Positions 1 through 8,732 of a stretch of 64,000 nt of DNA are shown piece after piece; the stretch's first letter is position 1, and every line of letters begins with the position of its first letter. The stretch is taken from assembly GCA_023391095.1 (NCBI GenBank), contig JAEWBN010000018.1, positions 1 to 64,000 of the forward strand. Direction: 5' to 3'. The notes under the pieces were generated by a model. It was given only the letters and a program-made list of their open reading frames with translations. It was not told the DNA's origin and did not search any database. The translations under genes were made by a program, and so were the position numbers. Origin of the DNA: Pseudomonadota bacterium. Lineage in GTDB: Bacteria; Pseudomonadota; Alphaproteobacteria; Rhizobiales; Devosiaceae.

Positions 1-293
1 GCCTTGGCGCCAGGCGCGGCCGGGCGCTGGGCCGGCGGTGGCGGCGGCGCGGCCTTGGCGGGAGCGCCAGCAGCGCAGGGCGCCACGGGAGCACCGGCAG
101 CGCAAGGCGCCGAGACGGTCACCGCTCCGGCCGAACAGGGCGAACCGGCAGCGCAGGGGGCGCCGCCCCCGGCCGTGCTGGTCTGTCCATAGACCGGGCG
201 CGGCGGCACGGGCTTGGTCAGGTGATCGGCGGCGATGGCGCCGGTGGCAACGGCGAGCGCAGCGCCGAAAAGCAGAGTGTTGCGACCGCTCAT
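1..293 (-). CDS. Cys- and Ala/Pro-rich exported protein, C-terminus beyond the left edge
   Basis: Seen: an open frame starts with ATG at 293 and runs off the window, so only the first 97 residues are visible. Its ATG overlaps the stop of the YeeE/YedE gene (ATGA at 290-293), which implies translational coupling. Residues 1-22 (MSGRNTLLFGAALAVATGAI...) look like a signal peptide or membrane anchor. The rest is low-complexity Ala/Pro/Gly with short repeats of the type PCAAG: PCAAGSPCSAG, APCAAGAPVAPCAAGAP. This gives five regularly placed cysteines, followed by a proline run. I do not recognise a family. The coupling with a sulfur transporter and the exported cysteines suggest a periplasmic role in sulfur handling, but that is inference. 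The low complexity makes composition-based homology unreliable. Confidence 0.6.
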   Translation of the reverse strand, partial: MSGRNTLLFGAALAVATGAIAADHLTKPVPPRPVYGQTSTAGGGAPCAAGSPCSAGAVTVSAPCAAGAPVAPCAAGAPAKAAPPPPPAQRPAAPGAK

Positions 294-1501
294 TTCTTGA
301 AACCGTCCAGACCGAAGAAGGGGCGCAGCCAGATGCCGCCGATGGAGCCGACAAAGGCGGCAGCGAACCAGAGCCAGCCGTGAAGGCTTCCGGTGGCGAT
401 GCCCGAGAACAGCGCACCGATATTGCAGCCGAAGGAAAGGCGCGCGCCGTACCCCATCAGCAGGCCACCGACGATGGCTGCCAGCAGCGAACCGAGCGGC
501 AGTGCAGCCTTGGGCGCGAACTTGCCCGCCAATGCGGCTGCCAGCGCAGCACCCAGCACGAGGCCGAAATCCATGACGGAAACCGTGTCAGCCAGAACGC
601 TGGAATTGAGGGCCTGCGCCTGGGCCGGCCAGGTCCAGAATTCCCACGATGCCACGGGAATGCCGACAGCCTGACCGATCTTGGCGCCCCAAAGGCCAAA
701 ACCATAGGTGATCGACCACGGGTGGCCGGCAAGCAACAGGGTCGCGATGTTAAGAAGGGCAAGGATGAGCCCTGCCCCGATCAGCGGCCAGGGACCGTAC
801 AGCAGCCACGACCACCCCTGACGGGCCGGCGCGGGTTCGGGCTCGAGATTGCCATGAACGCGGCGTTCAACCAAAGCCGTGATCAGCGCAACAAGGCCAA
901 GACCGGCAATGGTGACGGCAACGGCAAAGCCGACACCGAGCTCGGCGCCGATGCTTATGGCCGGCAGAGCCGGCTGTTCGAGCCAGAACGGCAGGTGAGC
1001 CGTGCCGACGACCGCACCGATGATGAAAAAGACCAGCGTCACCAGCATGCGCGCCGAACCGCCGCCGACGGTAAAGAGCGTGCCCGAACCACAACCGCCG
1101 CCCAGCTGCATGCCGAGGCCGAAAATGGCTGCGCCGAGAAGGACAGAGACGCCGACCGGCGCCATGGCGCCGACCATGGCCTGGCCACCGATATTGCCGG
1201 CGGCGACGAGCGGGATCATGGCAAGTGCGGCAACGCCGATGGTGAGCATCTGGGCGCGCATGCCGCGGCCGCGCTTTTCAACCACCATGCGTTTCCAGCC
1301 GCCGGTGAAGCCGAACGAGCCGTGATAAAGCGCCACGCCCAGCCCACCGCCGATCAGAAACAGCGCGCCCTGACGCAGGTCGACCTGCCAGGTGATGAAG
1401 GCAAAGCCAGCCAGGAGAAACAAGGCGGCGACGAAAAGCGGCGCGCGGTCCTGCACTGCCGGAGGCAGGAAGGTTGGCGCCGGTGCGGAAATATCGCTCA
1501 T
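290..1501 (-). CDS. YeeE/YedE (TsuA-like) thiosulfate/sulfur transporter
   Basis: A 403-residue inner-membrane protein made of two YeeE halves. Each half carries the family hallmark cysteine: GGGCGSGTLF around Cys137 and LSFGCNIGALF around Cys359. In the characterised YeeE/TsuA family these cysteines line the thiosulfate path. About nine to eleven hydrophobic segments are visible. The frame is open upstream to 1594. I prefer ATG 1501 (MSDISAPAP) because the extra 31 residues are not hydrophobic and look non-coding; no strong Shine-Dalgarno decides it. The downstream Cys-rich gene overlaps its stop codon, and the upstream gene encodes a periplasmic rhodanese, so a thiosulfate uptake and sulfane-transfer module is likely. 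Substrate is inferred from the family. Confidence 0.88.
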   Translation of the reverse strand: MSDISAPAPTFLPPAVQDRAPLFVAALFLLAGFAFITWQVDLRQGALFLIGGGLGVALYHGSFGFTGGWKRMVVEKRGRGMRAQMLTIGVAALAMIPLVAAGNIGGQAMVGAMAPVGVSVLLGAAIFGLGMQLGGGCGSGTLFTVGGGSARMLVTLVFFIIGAVVGTAHLPFWLEQPALPAISIGAELGVGFAVAVTIAGLGLVALITALVERRVHGNLEPEPAPARQGWSWLLYGPWPLIGAGLILALLNIATLLLAGHPWSITYGFGLWGAKIGQAVGIPVASWEFWTWPAQAQALNSSVLADTVSVMDFGLVLGAALAAALAGKFAPKAALPLGSLLAAIVGGLLMGYGARLSFGCNIGALFSGIATGSLHGWLWFAAAFVGSIGGIWLRPFFGLDGFKK

Positions 1502-1581
1502 GAGAGTGGAATGCCCCAGGGTATAAAAGGGTTTTGGATGCTGCAGCCTTTGGTTGCAACATCCAAATGGGTCTTGCAGAA

Positions 1582-1606
1582 ACACCCCCGGCAAGGCTGG
1601 GGGTGT
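1582..1606 (-). terminator. Hairpin between rhodanese and YeeE genes
   Basis: ACACCCCC (1582-1589) pairs perfectly with GGGGGTGT (1599-1606) around a 9-base loop. Read on the minus strand it follows the rhodanese stop and is trailed by TTTCTGC, a short U tract. It could terminate or attenuate the rhodanese transcript before the transporter gene. Confidence 0.55.
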
Positions 1607-1643
1607 GTTGTTTCAGTAGGGGCGCCTCGGGCGCCCGACGGGC

Positions 1644-2549
1644 TTACTGGATCGGGCGAGCCGGATCAGCAGCCCATTCGGCCATGGAGCCGTCATACAT
1701 GGCGGTGTTCTTGTTGCCAGCCACTTCGCTCAGAGCGAACCAGGCAATCGAGGCCCAGTGGCCGGTGTTGCAGAAGACGATGTTCTTTTCGTCAGCGGCA
1801 AGGCCCAGGCTCTGGGTCAGCGCGGCAATGGTTTCGGGTTCGGCGAAGCTGGCATAGTCGGCGCTGTAAAGCTTGGAATGCGGCAGGTTCTTGGAACCGG
1901 GGATGGTCCCCTCGATGCGCACAACCGGGCTCTTGGACTGGCCCAGGAACTGCTCTTCCGGACGGCCATCGATCAGCGCCACGCCTTCGGCGAGAGCGGC
2001 TTCCACGTCAGCGGTGGTGGCGCGGTATTCCGGACGCACATTGATCGGGAACGTGGTGGTAACCGGCACTGCCGCCTCAGCCACGCGCTCCAAGCCGGCC
2101 GCATCATACTGGCGCCAGCCACCATCGAGAATGGAAACGGCATCGTGGCCAAGATACTTGAAGGTCCAGTAGACGCGGGTAGCGCCACCGAACTCGGACG
2201 AGTCCGTGCCCCACGGCACGATCACGACATGGTCGTCGCCGTCGATACCCAGGCCGCCGATCAGTGCGGCGATCTCTGCGTCGCCCGGAATCTGGCCCGG
2301 AACGCCTTCGACTTCGGTGCGCCAGCCATAGCTGCCATAGGGAGCGACCACGGCATTGGCGATATAGGGGAATTCGCCCAGATCGGTTTCGGCGATATTG
2401 TCGCGAATATCGATGATCTTGACGTTTTCATCGCCGGCATTGGCCTTCAGCCACTCGGCGGTGACCAGCGGGGTCACATCCTGGGCGAAAGCGACAACCG
2501 GGGTGACGGCGACAAGGGCCGCGGCAGTAATGAGCGATGCGAAACGCAT
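1644..2549 (-). CDS. Periplasmic sulfurtransferase with two rhodanese domains
   Basis: A 301-residue protein with a clear Sec signal peptide (residues 1-22, cleavage near VAFA-QD), followed by two rhodanese domains (about 28-155 and 170-298). The catalytic cysteine is Cys260 in VFCNTGHWAS, at the position of the active-site loop in the second domain; the first domain has no such cysteine and is structural. Thiosulfate or 3-mercaptopyruvate sulfurtransferases move sulfane sulfur to an acceptor, and this one would act in the periplasm. It lies just upstream of a YeeE/YedE sulfur transporter in the same direction, separated by a hairpin. The active-site loop differs from the CG[ST]GV[TS]A of SseA-type enzymes, so the donor cannot be predicted. 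Confidence 0.9.
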   Translation of the reverse strand: MRFASLITAAALVAVTPVVAFAQDVTPLVTAEWLKANAGDENVKIIDIRDNIAETDLGEFPYIANAVVAPYGSYGWRTEVEGVPGQIPGDAEIAALIGGLGIDGDDHVVIVPWGTDSSEFGGATRVYWTFKYLGHDAVSILDGGWRQYDAAGLERVAEAAVPVTTTFPINVRPEYRATTADVEAALAEGVALIDGRPEEQFLGQSKSPVVRIEGTIPGSKNLPHSKLYSADYASFAEPETIAALTQSLGLAADEKNIVFCNTGHWASIAWFALSEVAGNKNTAMYDGSMAEWAADPARPIQ

Positions 2550-2718
2550 GGGAGACTCCAGTCGGTAACTGGCGCCATACTAGACCAAGCTGCTAAGCAA
2601 ATCGAAGCAGCGGACCCCAATTTGCTGTGCACGGCAGCAAAACTGGGCTCAGGAGAGGCCGGCAAAGAGAACGTTATTCTCTTTTCGCCCTCGACCATCG
2701 GCTTATGCCGATGATGGA

Positions 2719-3093
2719 TCAGCGCGAGGCGGGCAAGGCTTCGAGGGCCCGGCCGACATCGTCGCGGGTATAGGGTTTAACCACGACGGGATGGTTTTGC
2801 CACTCTTCGGGCAGACCACCCGAGCCATAGCCGGTGGCAAAGATGAGCGGCACACCGCGCCGGGCCAAGATTTCGGCGACCGGGAAGATAGGCTTGCCCC
2901 CGATATTGACATCGAGAATGGCGCAGTCCGGCATTTCGACGGAAGCGGCCTCCCGCTCGGCTTCGGGCAGGCGCATTGCCTGACCAACCACGACACATCC
3001 TAGATCGTTGAGGATGTCTTCCAGGTTGAACAGGACCAGCGTTTCGTCCTCGACAATAAACACGCGCTGCCCTGAGGGATTAGACAAGCTCAT
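2719..3093 (-). CDS. Single-domain response regulator (CheY-like receiver)
   Basis: A 124-residue receiver domain without an output domain. It carries the acidic pair in FIVEDETL (residues 12-19), the phospho-acceptor Asp61 in CAILDVNIGG, the Thr of FATGYG and the conserved Lys of VVKPYTRDD. ATG 3093 (MSLSNPSGQRVF) is chosen over a longer frame to 3168, because it gives a normal receiver N-terminus and overlaps the upstream kinase gene by 14 bp, a usual coupling arrangement. Stand-alone receivers next to HWE kinases often act as phosphate sinks or partners in general stress and light signalling in Rhizobiales. The output of this one is unknown. Confidence 0.88.
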   Translation of the reverse strand: MSLSNPSGQRVFIVEDETLVLFNLEDILNDLGCVVVGQAMRLPEAEREAASVEMPDCAILDVNIGGKPIFPVAEILARRGVPLIFATGYGSGGLPEEWQNHPVVVKPYTRDDVGRALEALPASR

Positions 3094-4519
3094 ACTCCGA
3101 TGCACGATAGGCCTGGGCGGGGATTTCGAGATCTGCCTCAAAGCCTGTGGGTTCATAGCGCGCGTCAAGCGCCCCGCTGAGTTCGCCGGTGACGACCGTT
3201 TTCAATAGGCGGGTGCCGAAGCCGGTCCGTTCGGGAGGCGTGGTGCCCGGCCCATCCATTTCACGCCACTGGATCCACAGCTTGCCATCGCCCTCCTGCG
3301 ACCAGATGATGCTGACGCGACCTTGGGGAACCGACAGGGCGCCATGCTTTGCGGCATTGGTGGCCAGTTCGTGGATCAGAAGCGCCAGGGCAATCGTCGC
3401 CTTGGAGTTGAGCATCAGCACAGGCCCGTCCTGACGGATCCGCTCGGGCCCAAAGGCTTCCAGTTGCTGGCTGAAGAGTGCGCCGATCTCGGTCTGGCGC
3501 CACTGCTTTTCTGCCAGAAGGCTATGGGCCTTGGAGAGCGCGATCAGCCGATCCTCAAAGGCCTTGCGGGCCACAACCGGATCGGATGTGGAGCGCAGCG
3601 TCTGGCTGGCAATCGACTGCACGGCCGCCAGCGTGTTCTTCACGCGATGATTGAGCTCGTCGATCAGGAGGCGCTGGCGCTGCGTGGCGCGGAATGCCTC
3701 GGTGCGGTCCATGCCCTGGACGAAAACTCCGGTGATCTGCCCGGCACTGTCCCGGATCGGATGATAGGCGAAGTCGAGAAAGACTTCTTCAGGATCCTTG
3801 CCCGCCTCACGCACCAGCATGACGCGTGCGCCTTCTTGATTGTGGATATATCCCTCGGCAAGAACGCGGTCGAGCAGGCCGATAAAGCCTTGGCCGACTA
3901 CTTCGGGCAGGGCCTCGGCGACGCTCATGCCGATGACGTTGCGGCCGACCAGCCGGACATAGGAATCGGAGGCAAAGGTGAACACGTGGTCCGGACCGGA
4001 CAGCACGGCGAAAAAGGCCGGGGCTTGCTGGAACAGCCGACGGAAATTGGCGCTTTCTTCCTCCGCCTCACGGGTGCGCTCCAAGAGGCGCGTCTCGGCC
4101 GAAAGGGAGGTAAAAGGGAGCGAAGCGGCTTCCCTGATGCGCGCAAAATCGGTCACGTCAACCGTGTTCTGCAGGATACCGACAACCTTGCCATCGGCGG
4201 ACAGCAGCGGCACATGCACCGCGGTCCAGTATCGGTTTTCGACCACCCCGTCATCGCTGGCGATCGGATAAGGCAGATAGGCGAGCGTATCCCGCTTGCC
4301 GGTGGCCAGCACCTTTTCGAAGGACTGCCGCAGGCGGATGCCGCTCTCGTCCTCGTTGGGAAAGAGATCGAAGATATTGCGCCCGATCAGCGCCTCGAGC
4401 GAACGGCCGACCGTTTCAAGATAGGCAGGGTTGGCCGTGACATAACGAAGGTCCTTGTCGAGAACCATGAATGGGCTGGGCAGCGCCTCAAAGATGCGCG
4501 CATAGTCCAGCTCGACCAT
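3080..4519 (-). CDS. PAS-PAS HWE-family sensor histidine kinase
   Basis: A 479-residue soluble kinase. Two PAS domains (about residues 5-125 and 155-275) precede the dimerisation/phosphorylation helix, with His291 in the HWE/HisKA_2 motif DELNHRVKNTLAAVQSIA. The catalytic domain has the N box around HELATNAAKHGAL and a WRE signature in WIQWREMDGPG, characteristic of HWE kinases. No membrane segment is seen, so it senses a cytoplasmic cue; light or redox via a PAS cofactor is possible, but no flavin-binding cysteine motif of the LOV type (GRNCRFLQ) is present. The start ATG 4519 (MVELDYARIFE) was preferred over an Arg-rich upstream extension to 4783. It overlaps the receiver gene downstream. 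Confidence 0.88.
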   Translation of the reverse strand: MVELDYARIFEALPSPFMVLDKDLRYVTANPAYLETVGRSLEALIGRNIFDLFPNEDESGIRLRQSFEKVLATGKRDTLAYLPYPIASDDGVVENRYWTAVHVPLLSADGKVVGILQNTVDVTDFARIREAASLPFTSLSAETRLLERTREAEEESANFRRLFQQAPAFFAVLSGPDHVFTFASDSYVRLVGRNVIGMSVAEALPEVVGQGFIGLLDRVLAEGYIHNQEGARVMLVREAGKDPEEVFLDFAYHPIRDSAGQITGVFVQGMDRTEAFRATQRQRLLIDELNHRVKNTLAAVQSIASQTLRSTSDPVVARKAFEDRLIALSKAHSLLAEKQWRQTEIGALFSQQLEAFGPERIRQDGPVLMLNSKATIALALLIHELATNAAKHGALSVPQGRVSIIWSQEGDGKLWIQWREMDGPGTTPPERTGFGTRLLKTVVTGELSGALDARYEPTGFEADLEIPAQAYRASEYELV

Positions 4520-4627
4520 ATGGAATGCCCCCGAAAGATGCCGGCGTCGCTTGCCAGATGACGTACGCCCATCAAGCACTGGTAACGCAGCGATACCACA
4601 GGGGTTCCGGAAAACCGCAAAAATAAT

Positions 4628-4648
4628 CGGCGCGGGGTGACCGCGCCG
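4628..4648 (-). terminator. Intrinsic terminator downstream of ettA
   Basis: CGGCGCGG (4628-4635) pairs with CCGCGCCG (4641-4648). On the minus strand the stem is followed by ATTATTTTTG, a good U-rich tract. It lies 30 bp after the ettA stop and would insulate ettA from the HWE kinase gene. Confidence 0.75.
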
Positions 4649-4677
4649 AAATATAGTGCAGCGTTGGCCCGAGACCT

Positions 4678-6333
4678 TTACCGCGTCAGCGGCTTGTAGG
4701 TGGCGCGCTTGGGATTGACGGCGTCGGCGCCCAGGCGCCGGACCTTGTCGGCTTCGTAGTCCTGGAAGTTGCCTTCGAACCACTCCACATGGCTGTCGCC
4801 TTCAAAGGCCAGCATGTGCGTGGCCAGACGGTCGAGGAACATGCGGTCGTGGCTGATGATCACGGCGCAACCGGCGAATTCCTCCAGCGCCTCTTCGAGC
4901 GCGGCCAGGGTTTCGGTGTCGAGGTCGTTGGTCGGTTCGTCGAGGAGCAGGACATTGGCGCCGCTCTTGAGCATCTTGGCCAGGTGCACGCGGTTCCGCT
5001 GGCCGCCCGAAAGGTTGCCGACCTTCTGCTGCTGATCGCCGCCCTTGAAGTTGAAGGCGCTGGTATAGGCGCGCGAATTCATCTCGCGCTTGCCCAGCAT
5101 CAACACTTCGTCGCCGCCCGAGATTTCTTCCCACACGGTCTTGTTGGGATCGAGCGCGTCGCGGCTCTGGTCGACATAGCCCAGGTGCACGTTCTCGGCG
5201 ACGGTGATCGTGCCGCTATCGGGCTGTTCCTGGCCGGTCAGCATCTTGAAGAGCGTGGTCTTGCCCGCCCCGTTCGGCCCGATAATGCCCACGATGCCGC
5301 CCGGAGGAAGCTTGAAGCTGAGGTTGTCGATGAGGAGCCGGTCACCGAAGGACTTTGAGATGCCGTCCACGGTGATGACGTTCTGGCCCAGACGTTCGCC
5401 CGGCGGAATGATGATCTGCGCGGTATGGGACTGGGTGCGGGCCTCGTTGAGCTTGACCAGTTCGTCATAGGCCTTGATACGCGCCTTGGACTTGGCCTGG
5501 CGGGCCTGCGGGCTCTGGCCCATCCATTCCTTTTCGCGTTCCAGCACCTTGGCGCGGGCGGCGTCTTCACTCTTTTCCTGCGCAAAGCGCTTGGCCTTGG
5601 CGTCGAGATAGGCCGAGTAATTGCCCTCGTAGGGCACGCCGCGGCCGCGGTCGAGCTCGAGAATCCAGCCCGTGACATTGTCGAGGAAGTAGCGGTCGTG
5701 GGTGATGATCAGCACCGCGCCGTCGAATTCGCGCAGGTGCCGTTCGAGCCAGGCGGTGGTTTCGGCATCGAGATGGTTGGTCGGTTCGTCGAGCAGAAGC
5801 AGGTCGGGCTTGGAGAGCAGCAGCGCGCACAGGGCGACGCGGCGCTTTTCACCGCCCGAAAGGTTGACCACCGAGGCGTCGCCCGGAGGGCAGCCAAGGG
5901 CTTCCATTGCCACTTCCACCTGGGACTCCAGATCCCACAGGTTCTGGCTATCGATGACGTCCTGGAGCTTGGCCGCTTCGTCGGCGGTCTCGTCGGAATA
6001 GTCCATCATCAACTCGTTATAACGGTCGATGACGGCCTTCTTTTCCTTGACGCCGAGCATGACGTTGCCGAGCACGTCGAGGTTGGGGTCGAGCTGCGGC
6101 TCCTGTGGCAGGTAGCCGACCTTGGCGCCGTCGGCAGCCCAGGCTTCGCCGGTGAACTCGGTGTCGATGCCCGCCATGATCTTGAGAAGGGTGGACTTAC
6201 CCGAGCCGTTCGGCCCCAGGATGCCGATCTTGGCATCGGGGTAGAAGCTGAGATTGATATTATCCAGCACCTTCTTGCCGCCGGAATAAGCCTTACTCAT
6301 TCCGTGCATGTGATAAATGAACTGGCGCGCCAT
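4678..6333 (-). CDS. ettA: Energy-dependent translational throttle protein EttA (ABC-F)
   Basis: A 551-residue cytosolic tandem ABC ATPase without membrane segments. Family-typical start MARQFIYHMHGMSKAYSGGK. First Walker A GPNGSGKST and signature LSGGEKRRVAL with LLLLDEPTNHLD; second Walker A GPNGAGKTT, signature LSGGQRNRVHL and LLLDEPTNDLD. An arm/linker rich in charged residues joins the halves. EttA binds the ribosomal E site and gates the first elongation step according to the ATP/ADP ratio. The open frame extends to 6501, but ATG 6333 matches the conserved N-terminus. It is transcribed alone, divergent from the AI-2E gene, and followed by a terminator. Confidence 0.96.
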   Translation of the reverse strand: MARQFIYHMHGMSKAYSGGKKVLDNINLSFYPDAKIGILGPNGSGKSTLLKIMAGIDTEFTGEAWAADGAKVGYLPQEPQLDPNLDVLGNVMLGVKEKKAVIDRYNELMMDYSDETADEAAKLQDVIDSQNLWDLESQVEVAMEALGCPPGDASVVNLSGGEKRRVALCALLLSKPDLLLLDEPTNHLDAETTAWLERHLREFDGAVLIITHDRYFLDNVTGWILELDRGRGVPYEGNYSAYLDAKAKRFAQEKSEDAARAKVLEREKEWMGQSPQARQAKSKARIKAYDELVKLNEARTQSHTAQIIIPPGERLGQNVITVDGISKSFGDRLLIDNLSFKLPPGGIVGIIGPNGAGKTTLFKMLTGQEQPDSGTITVAENVHLGYVDQSRDALDPNKTVWEEISGGDEVLMLGKREMNSRAYTSAFNFKGGDQQQKVGNLSGGQRNRVHLAKMLKSGANVLLLDEPTNDLDTETLAALEEALEEFAGCAVIISHDRMFLDRLATHMLAFEGDSHVEWFEGNFQDYEADKVRRLGADAVNPKRATYKPLTR

Positions 6334-6502
6334 GGCGTCGAGACCTCTTCGAAGAATTCTGCGTGATTTGGCGCCTATGTAGGCCATGCCGCTGCGGCAG
6401 GCAACATGGGTGACCTTCGCCAGGCCAGGCTGCGTCAAAACTGCCGTCGCGGAACCATTCCCAGTCCCCAGCCGTTGAAGCAAGGCTTGGGAGACCACCA
6501 AA

Positions 6503-8671
6503 TTGACAGACTATATCGCCCCGCCCGCGCCTGCGCGTCGGCGCCTCAACGCGTTTGAAAGCGTCGCCACCTTCGCCATCACCGCCGTGCTGCTCTACCT
6601 GGGCGCAGGCATTGTTGTTCCGATGGTGCTGGCCATTCTGCTGGCCTTTGCACTCAATCCGCTCGTCAACTGGATGACGAAAAGGCTGCACCTGCCAGAT
6701 CCCCTCGCGGTGATCCTGGCAGTGCTGCTGGCCATTGCGGCGCTCGCAGCCTTTGCCTTCATGGCGGGGACCCAAATTGCCAATCTGGTACAGGAGCTGC
6801 CCGGCTATCGGACGGTGATGCAGACCAAGCTCGAAGGGCTACAGGAACAGTTTGGTGGCCTCACCTGGCTCGACCAGATCACCGGCATGCTCTCGAGCCT
6901 GGGTGAAGGGCTGAACGGGGGCTCGGAAGCCACGCCGGAACCGGGAACGATGCGGCCTATTCCGGTGACCATTTCCAACGAGATCGGCCCGCTCGCCGTG
7001 ATCAGCTCGGTTGCCGGGTCGATCGTCGGGCCGGTGGCCACCGCAGCCATTGTCACGGTGTTCCTGATTTTCCTGTTGCTCGGCCGGGCCGATATGCAGG
7101 AGCGCTTCATCCGCCTCGTCAGCGCCGGTCGCTATTCGCTGACCAACCTCGCCATTACCGATGCCAGCAAGCGCGTGGGCCGCTACCTCATCATCCAGTT
7201 GATGGTGAACACAGCCTATGGCGTCCTGTTCGGCACGGGCCTGTGGCTGATCGGGGTGCCGAGCGCTCCGCTCTGGGGCCTCCTGATCATTCTGTTCCGC
7301 TACATTCCCTTTGTGGGCGCGCTGATTATCGCCATTGTGCCGTTCACGCTGGCCTTTGCCGTCGATCCGGGCTGGAACATGCTGCTCATGGCCGTGGGCA
7401 TGTTCCTCGTCATCGATCTCACCACCGCAAACGTCATCGAGCCGCGCCTTTATGGATCGAGCACGGGCGTGTCGCCCATTGCGATCCTGCTTTCAGCTAT
7501 GTTCTGGGCCACGCTCTGGGGGCCGGTCGGGCTGATCCTTGCGACGCCCATGACCGTGTGTCTTGTGGTGATCGGCCGGCACCTGCCGCAATTCCAGTTC
7601 CTCGAAACCCTGCTGGGGAGCGAACCGGTACTATCTACCCACGAGCGGCTCTACCAGCGCATGCTCAACGGCAAGGCCGAGGACGCCATCGACATCTCCG
7701 AGGATTATATCGAGGAGCACGACAAGCAGGACTGGGCCGACAAGGTCATGCTGCCCGCGCTCCGGATGGCCACGCACGAACTGCCAGACCGGCCGGAATC
7801 GGTGCCGCAGCGGCGCCAGCTGATTGCGACCTTCGAGGCAGTTCTGGACAATGTGGTCGAGCCCACCTGGACCGAGGATGCCGCCATAATGCTGATCGGC
7901 GGGCGCACGGAAATCGACGAGGCCGCGGCGCGCCTGCTCGGCCTAAAGCTGCTCGACAGCAACATCGCGGTGGATGTTCTGCCGCCCGGCGCCATCCGGC
8001 AGGAGGCCATCGGCCGGCTGGAATTGGAGCCGGTGCATACGCTGCTGCTGGTCTTCATGGGCGCCGATATCAGGGGCCAGTGCCGCTATGTGGCTCGTCG
8101 CGTGCGGCGCATGGACCCCGAAGTGCGGATCGCCGTCTGCGTACTCAATGAACTCGCCTCAGAGGAAACGGCGGACTTGCTGCATGTGGATGCGCTGTAC
8201 CGCGACATGGATGCAGCCGTTGCGGCCATCCGGGAACAGCAGGCGCCGCCCAAGGCCAGCCGCGCGGTGCCCGTAAGCCAGCCCTTTGCGGGCTTGGGAC
8301 GAGGGGACGACGCCCTGGGCAAGGCACTCGACGAGATTGCCGAAGGCTTCGATGTGCCGGTGGCGCTGATCAACCTCGTGGATGACGAACGCCACCAGGA
8401 GGACGAGGACGCGGCCGAACTGACCCGGCTGGTGGTGAACAAGGGCGAGGTCGTGGTCATCCACGGCGCACAGTCCGAGGATATCGAGGGCGACAACGCC
8501 TATCTAGTGACCAATGGCATCGACTTTTATGCCGCCGCGCCGCTTGTTCTCGGCGATGGGACGATTGCCGGCGTGCTCGCGCTGCAGGACTATGATCCGC
8601 GCGAATTCAGCGAGGCCGAGGTGGCGCTGCTGCGCGAGAAGGCGGCGGAGCTGGTGGCCCGGTTCGGGTGA
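6503..8671 (+). CDS. AI-2E family (PerM/TqsA-type) membrane protein fused to a cytosolic GAF-like sensor tail
   Basis: A 722-residue protein. Residues 1-365 are a typical AI-2E/PerM membrane domain with about eight hydrophobic helices, including the family segments around LLIILFRYIPFVGALIIAI and LFWA..GPVGLILATPMTV. Residues 370-590 form a soluble alpha/beta region, and the last 120 residues match a GAF fold (FYAAAPLVLGDGTIAGVLA, LREKAAELV). Ordinary family members stop near residue 350-400, so this is a fusion. The start is TTG 6503, with GGGAG about 7 bases upstream; no nearby in-frame ATG fits the hydrophobic N-terminus better. Role unknown; the family includes autoinducer-2 exporters, permease-like proteins and Na+/H+ antiporters. 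See findings. Confidence 0.85.
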   Translation: MTDYIAPPAPARRRLNAFESVATFAITAVLLYLGAGIVVPMVLAILLAFALNPLVNWMTKRLHLPDPLAVILAVLLAIAALAAFAFMAGTQIANLVQELPGYRTVMQTKLEGLQEQFGGLTWLDQITGMLSSLGEGLNGGSEATPEPGTMRPIPVTISNEIGPLAVISSVAGSIVGPVATAAIVTVFLIFLLLGRADMQERFIRLVSAGRYSLTNLAITDASKRVGRYLIIQLMVNTAYGVLFGTGLWLIGVPSAPLWGLLIILFRYIPFVGALIIAIVPFTLAFAVDPGWNMLLMAVGMFLVIDLTTANVIEPRLYGSSTGVSPIAILLSAMFWATLWGPVGLILATPMTVCLVVIGRHLPQFQFLETLLGSEPVLSTHERLYQRMLNGKAEDAIDISEDYIEEHDKQDWADKVMLPALRMATHELPDRPESVPQRRQLIATFEAVLDNVVEPTWTEDAAIMLIGGRTEIDEAAARLLGLKLLDSNIAVDVLPPGAIRQEAIGRLELEPVHTLLLVFMGADIRGQCRYVARRVRRMDPEVRIAVCVLNELASEETADLLHVDALYRDMDAAVAAIREQQAPPKASRAVPVSQPFAGLGRGDDALGKALDEIAEGFDVPVALINLVDDERHQEDEDAAELTRLVVNKGEVVVIHGAQSEDIEGDNAYLVTNGIDFYAAAPLVLGDGTIAGVLALQDYDPREFSEAEVALLREKAAELVARFG

Positions 8672-8687
8672 CGGCTGCGTTCCATTT

Positions 8688-8716
8688 GGGGTCGTCCCGC
8701 ACAGGCGGGCGGCCCC
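8688..8716. terminator. Imperfect hairpin between convergent genes
   Basis: GGGGTCGTCCCGC pairs imperfectly with GCGGGCGGCCCC across a short loop, in the 61 bp between the AI-2E and diguanylate cyclase stops. It has no clear U tract, so termination in either direction is only plausible. Confidence 0.3.
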
Positions 8717-8732
8717 GGTGCGCAGCGCCCGC

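Noticed and set aside
38..2044. A 668-codon plus-strand frame opposite the YeeE/rhodanese genes
   Set aside because: It is rich in Arg, Gln and Asp with no domain, and lies antisense to two well-supported genes. High GC content leaves the complementary frame open by chance.
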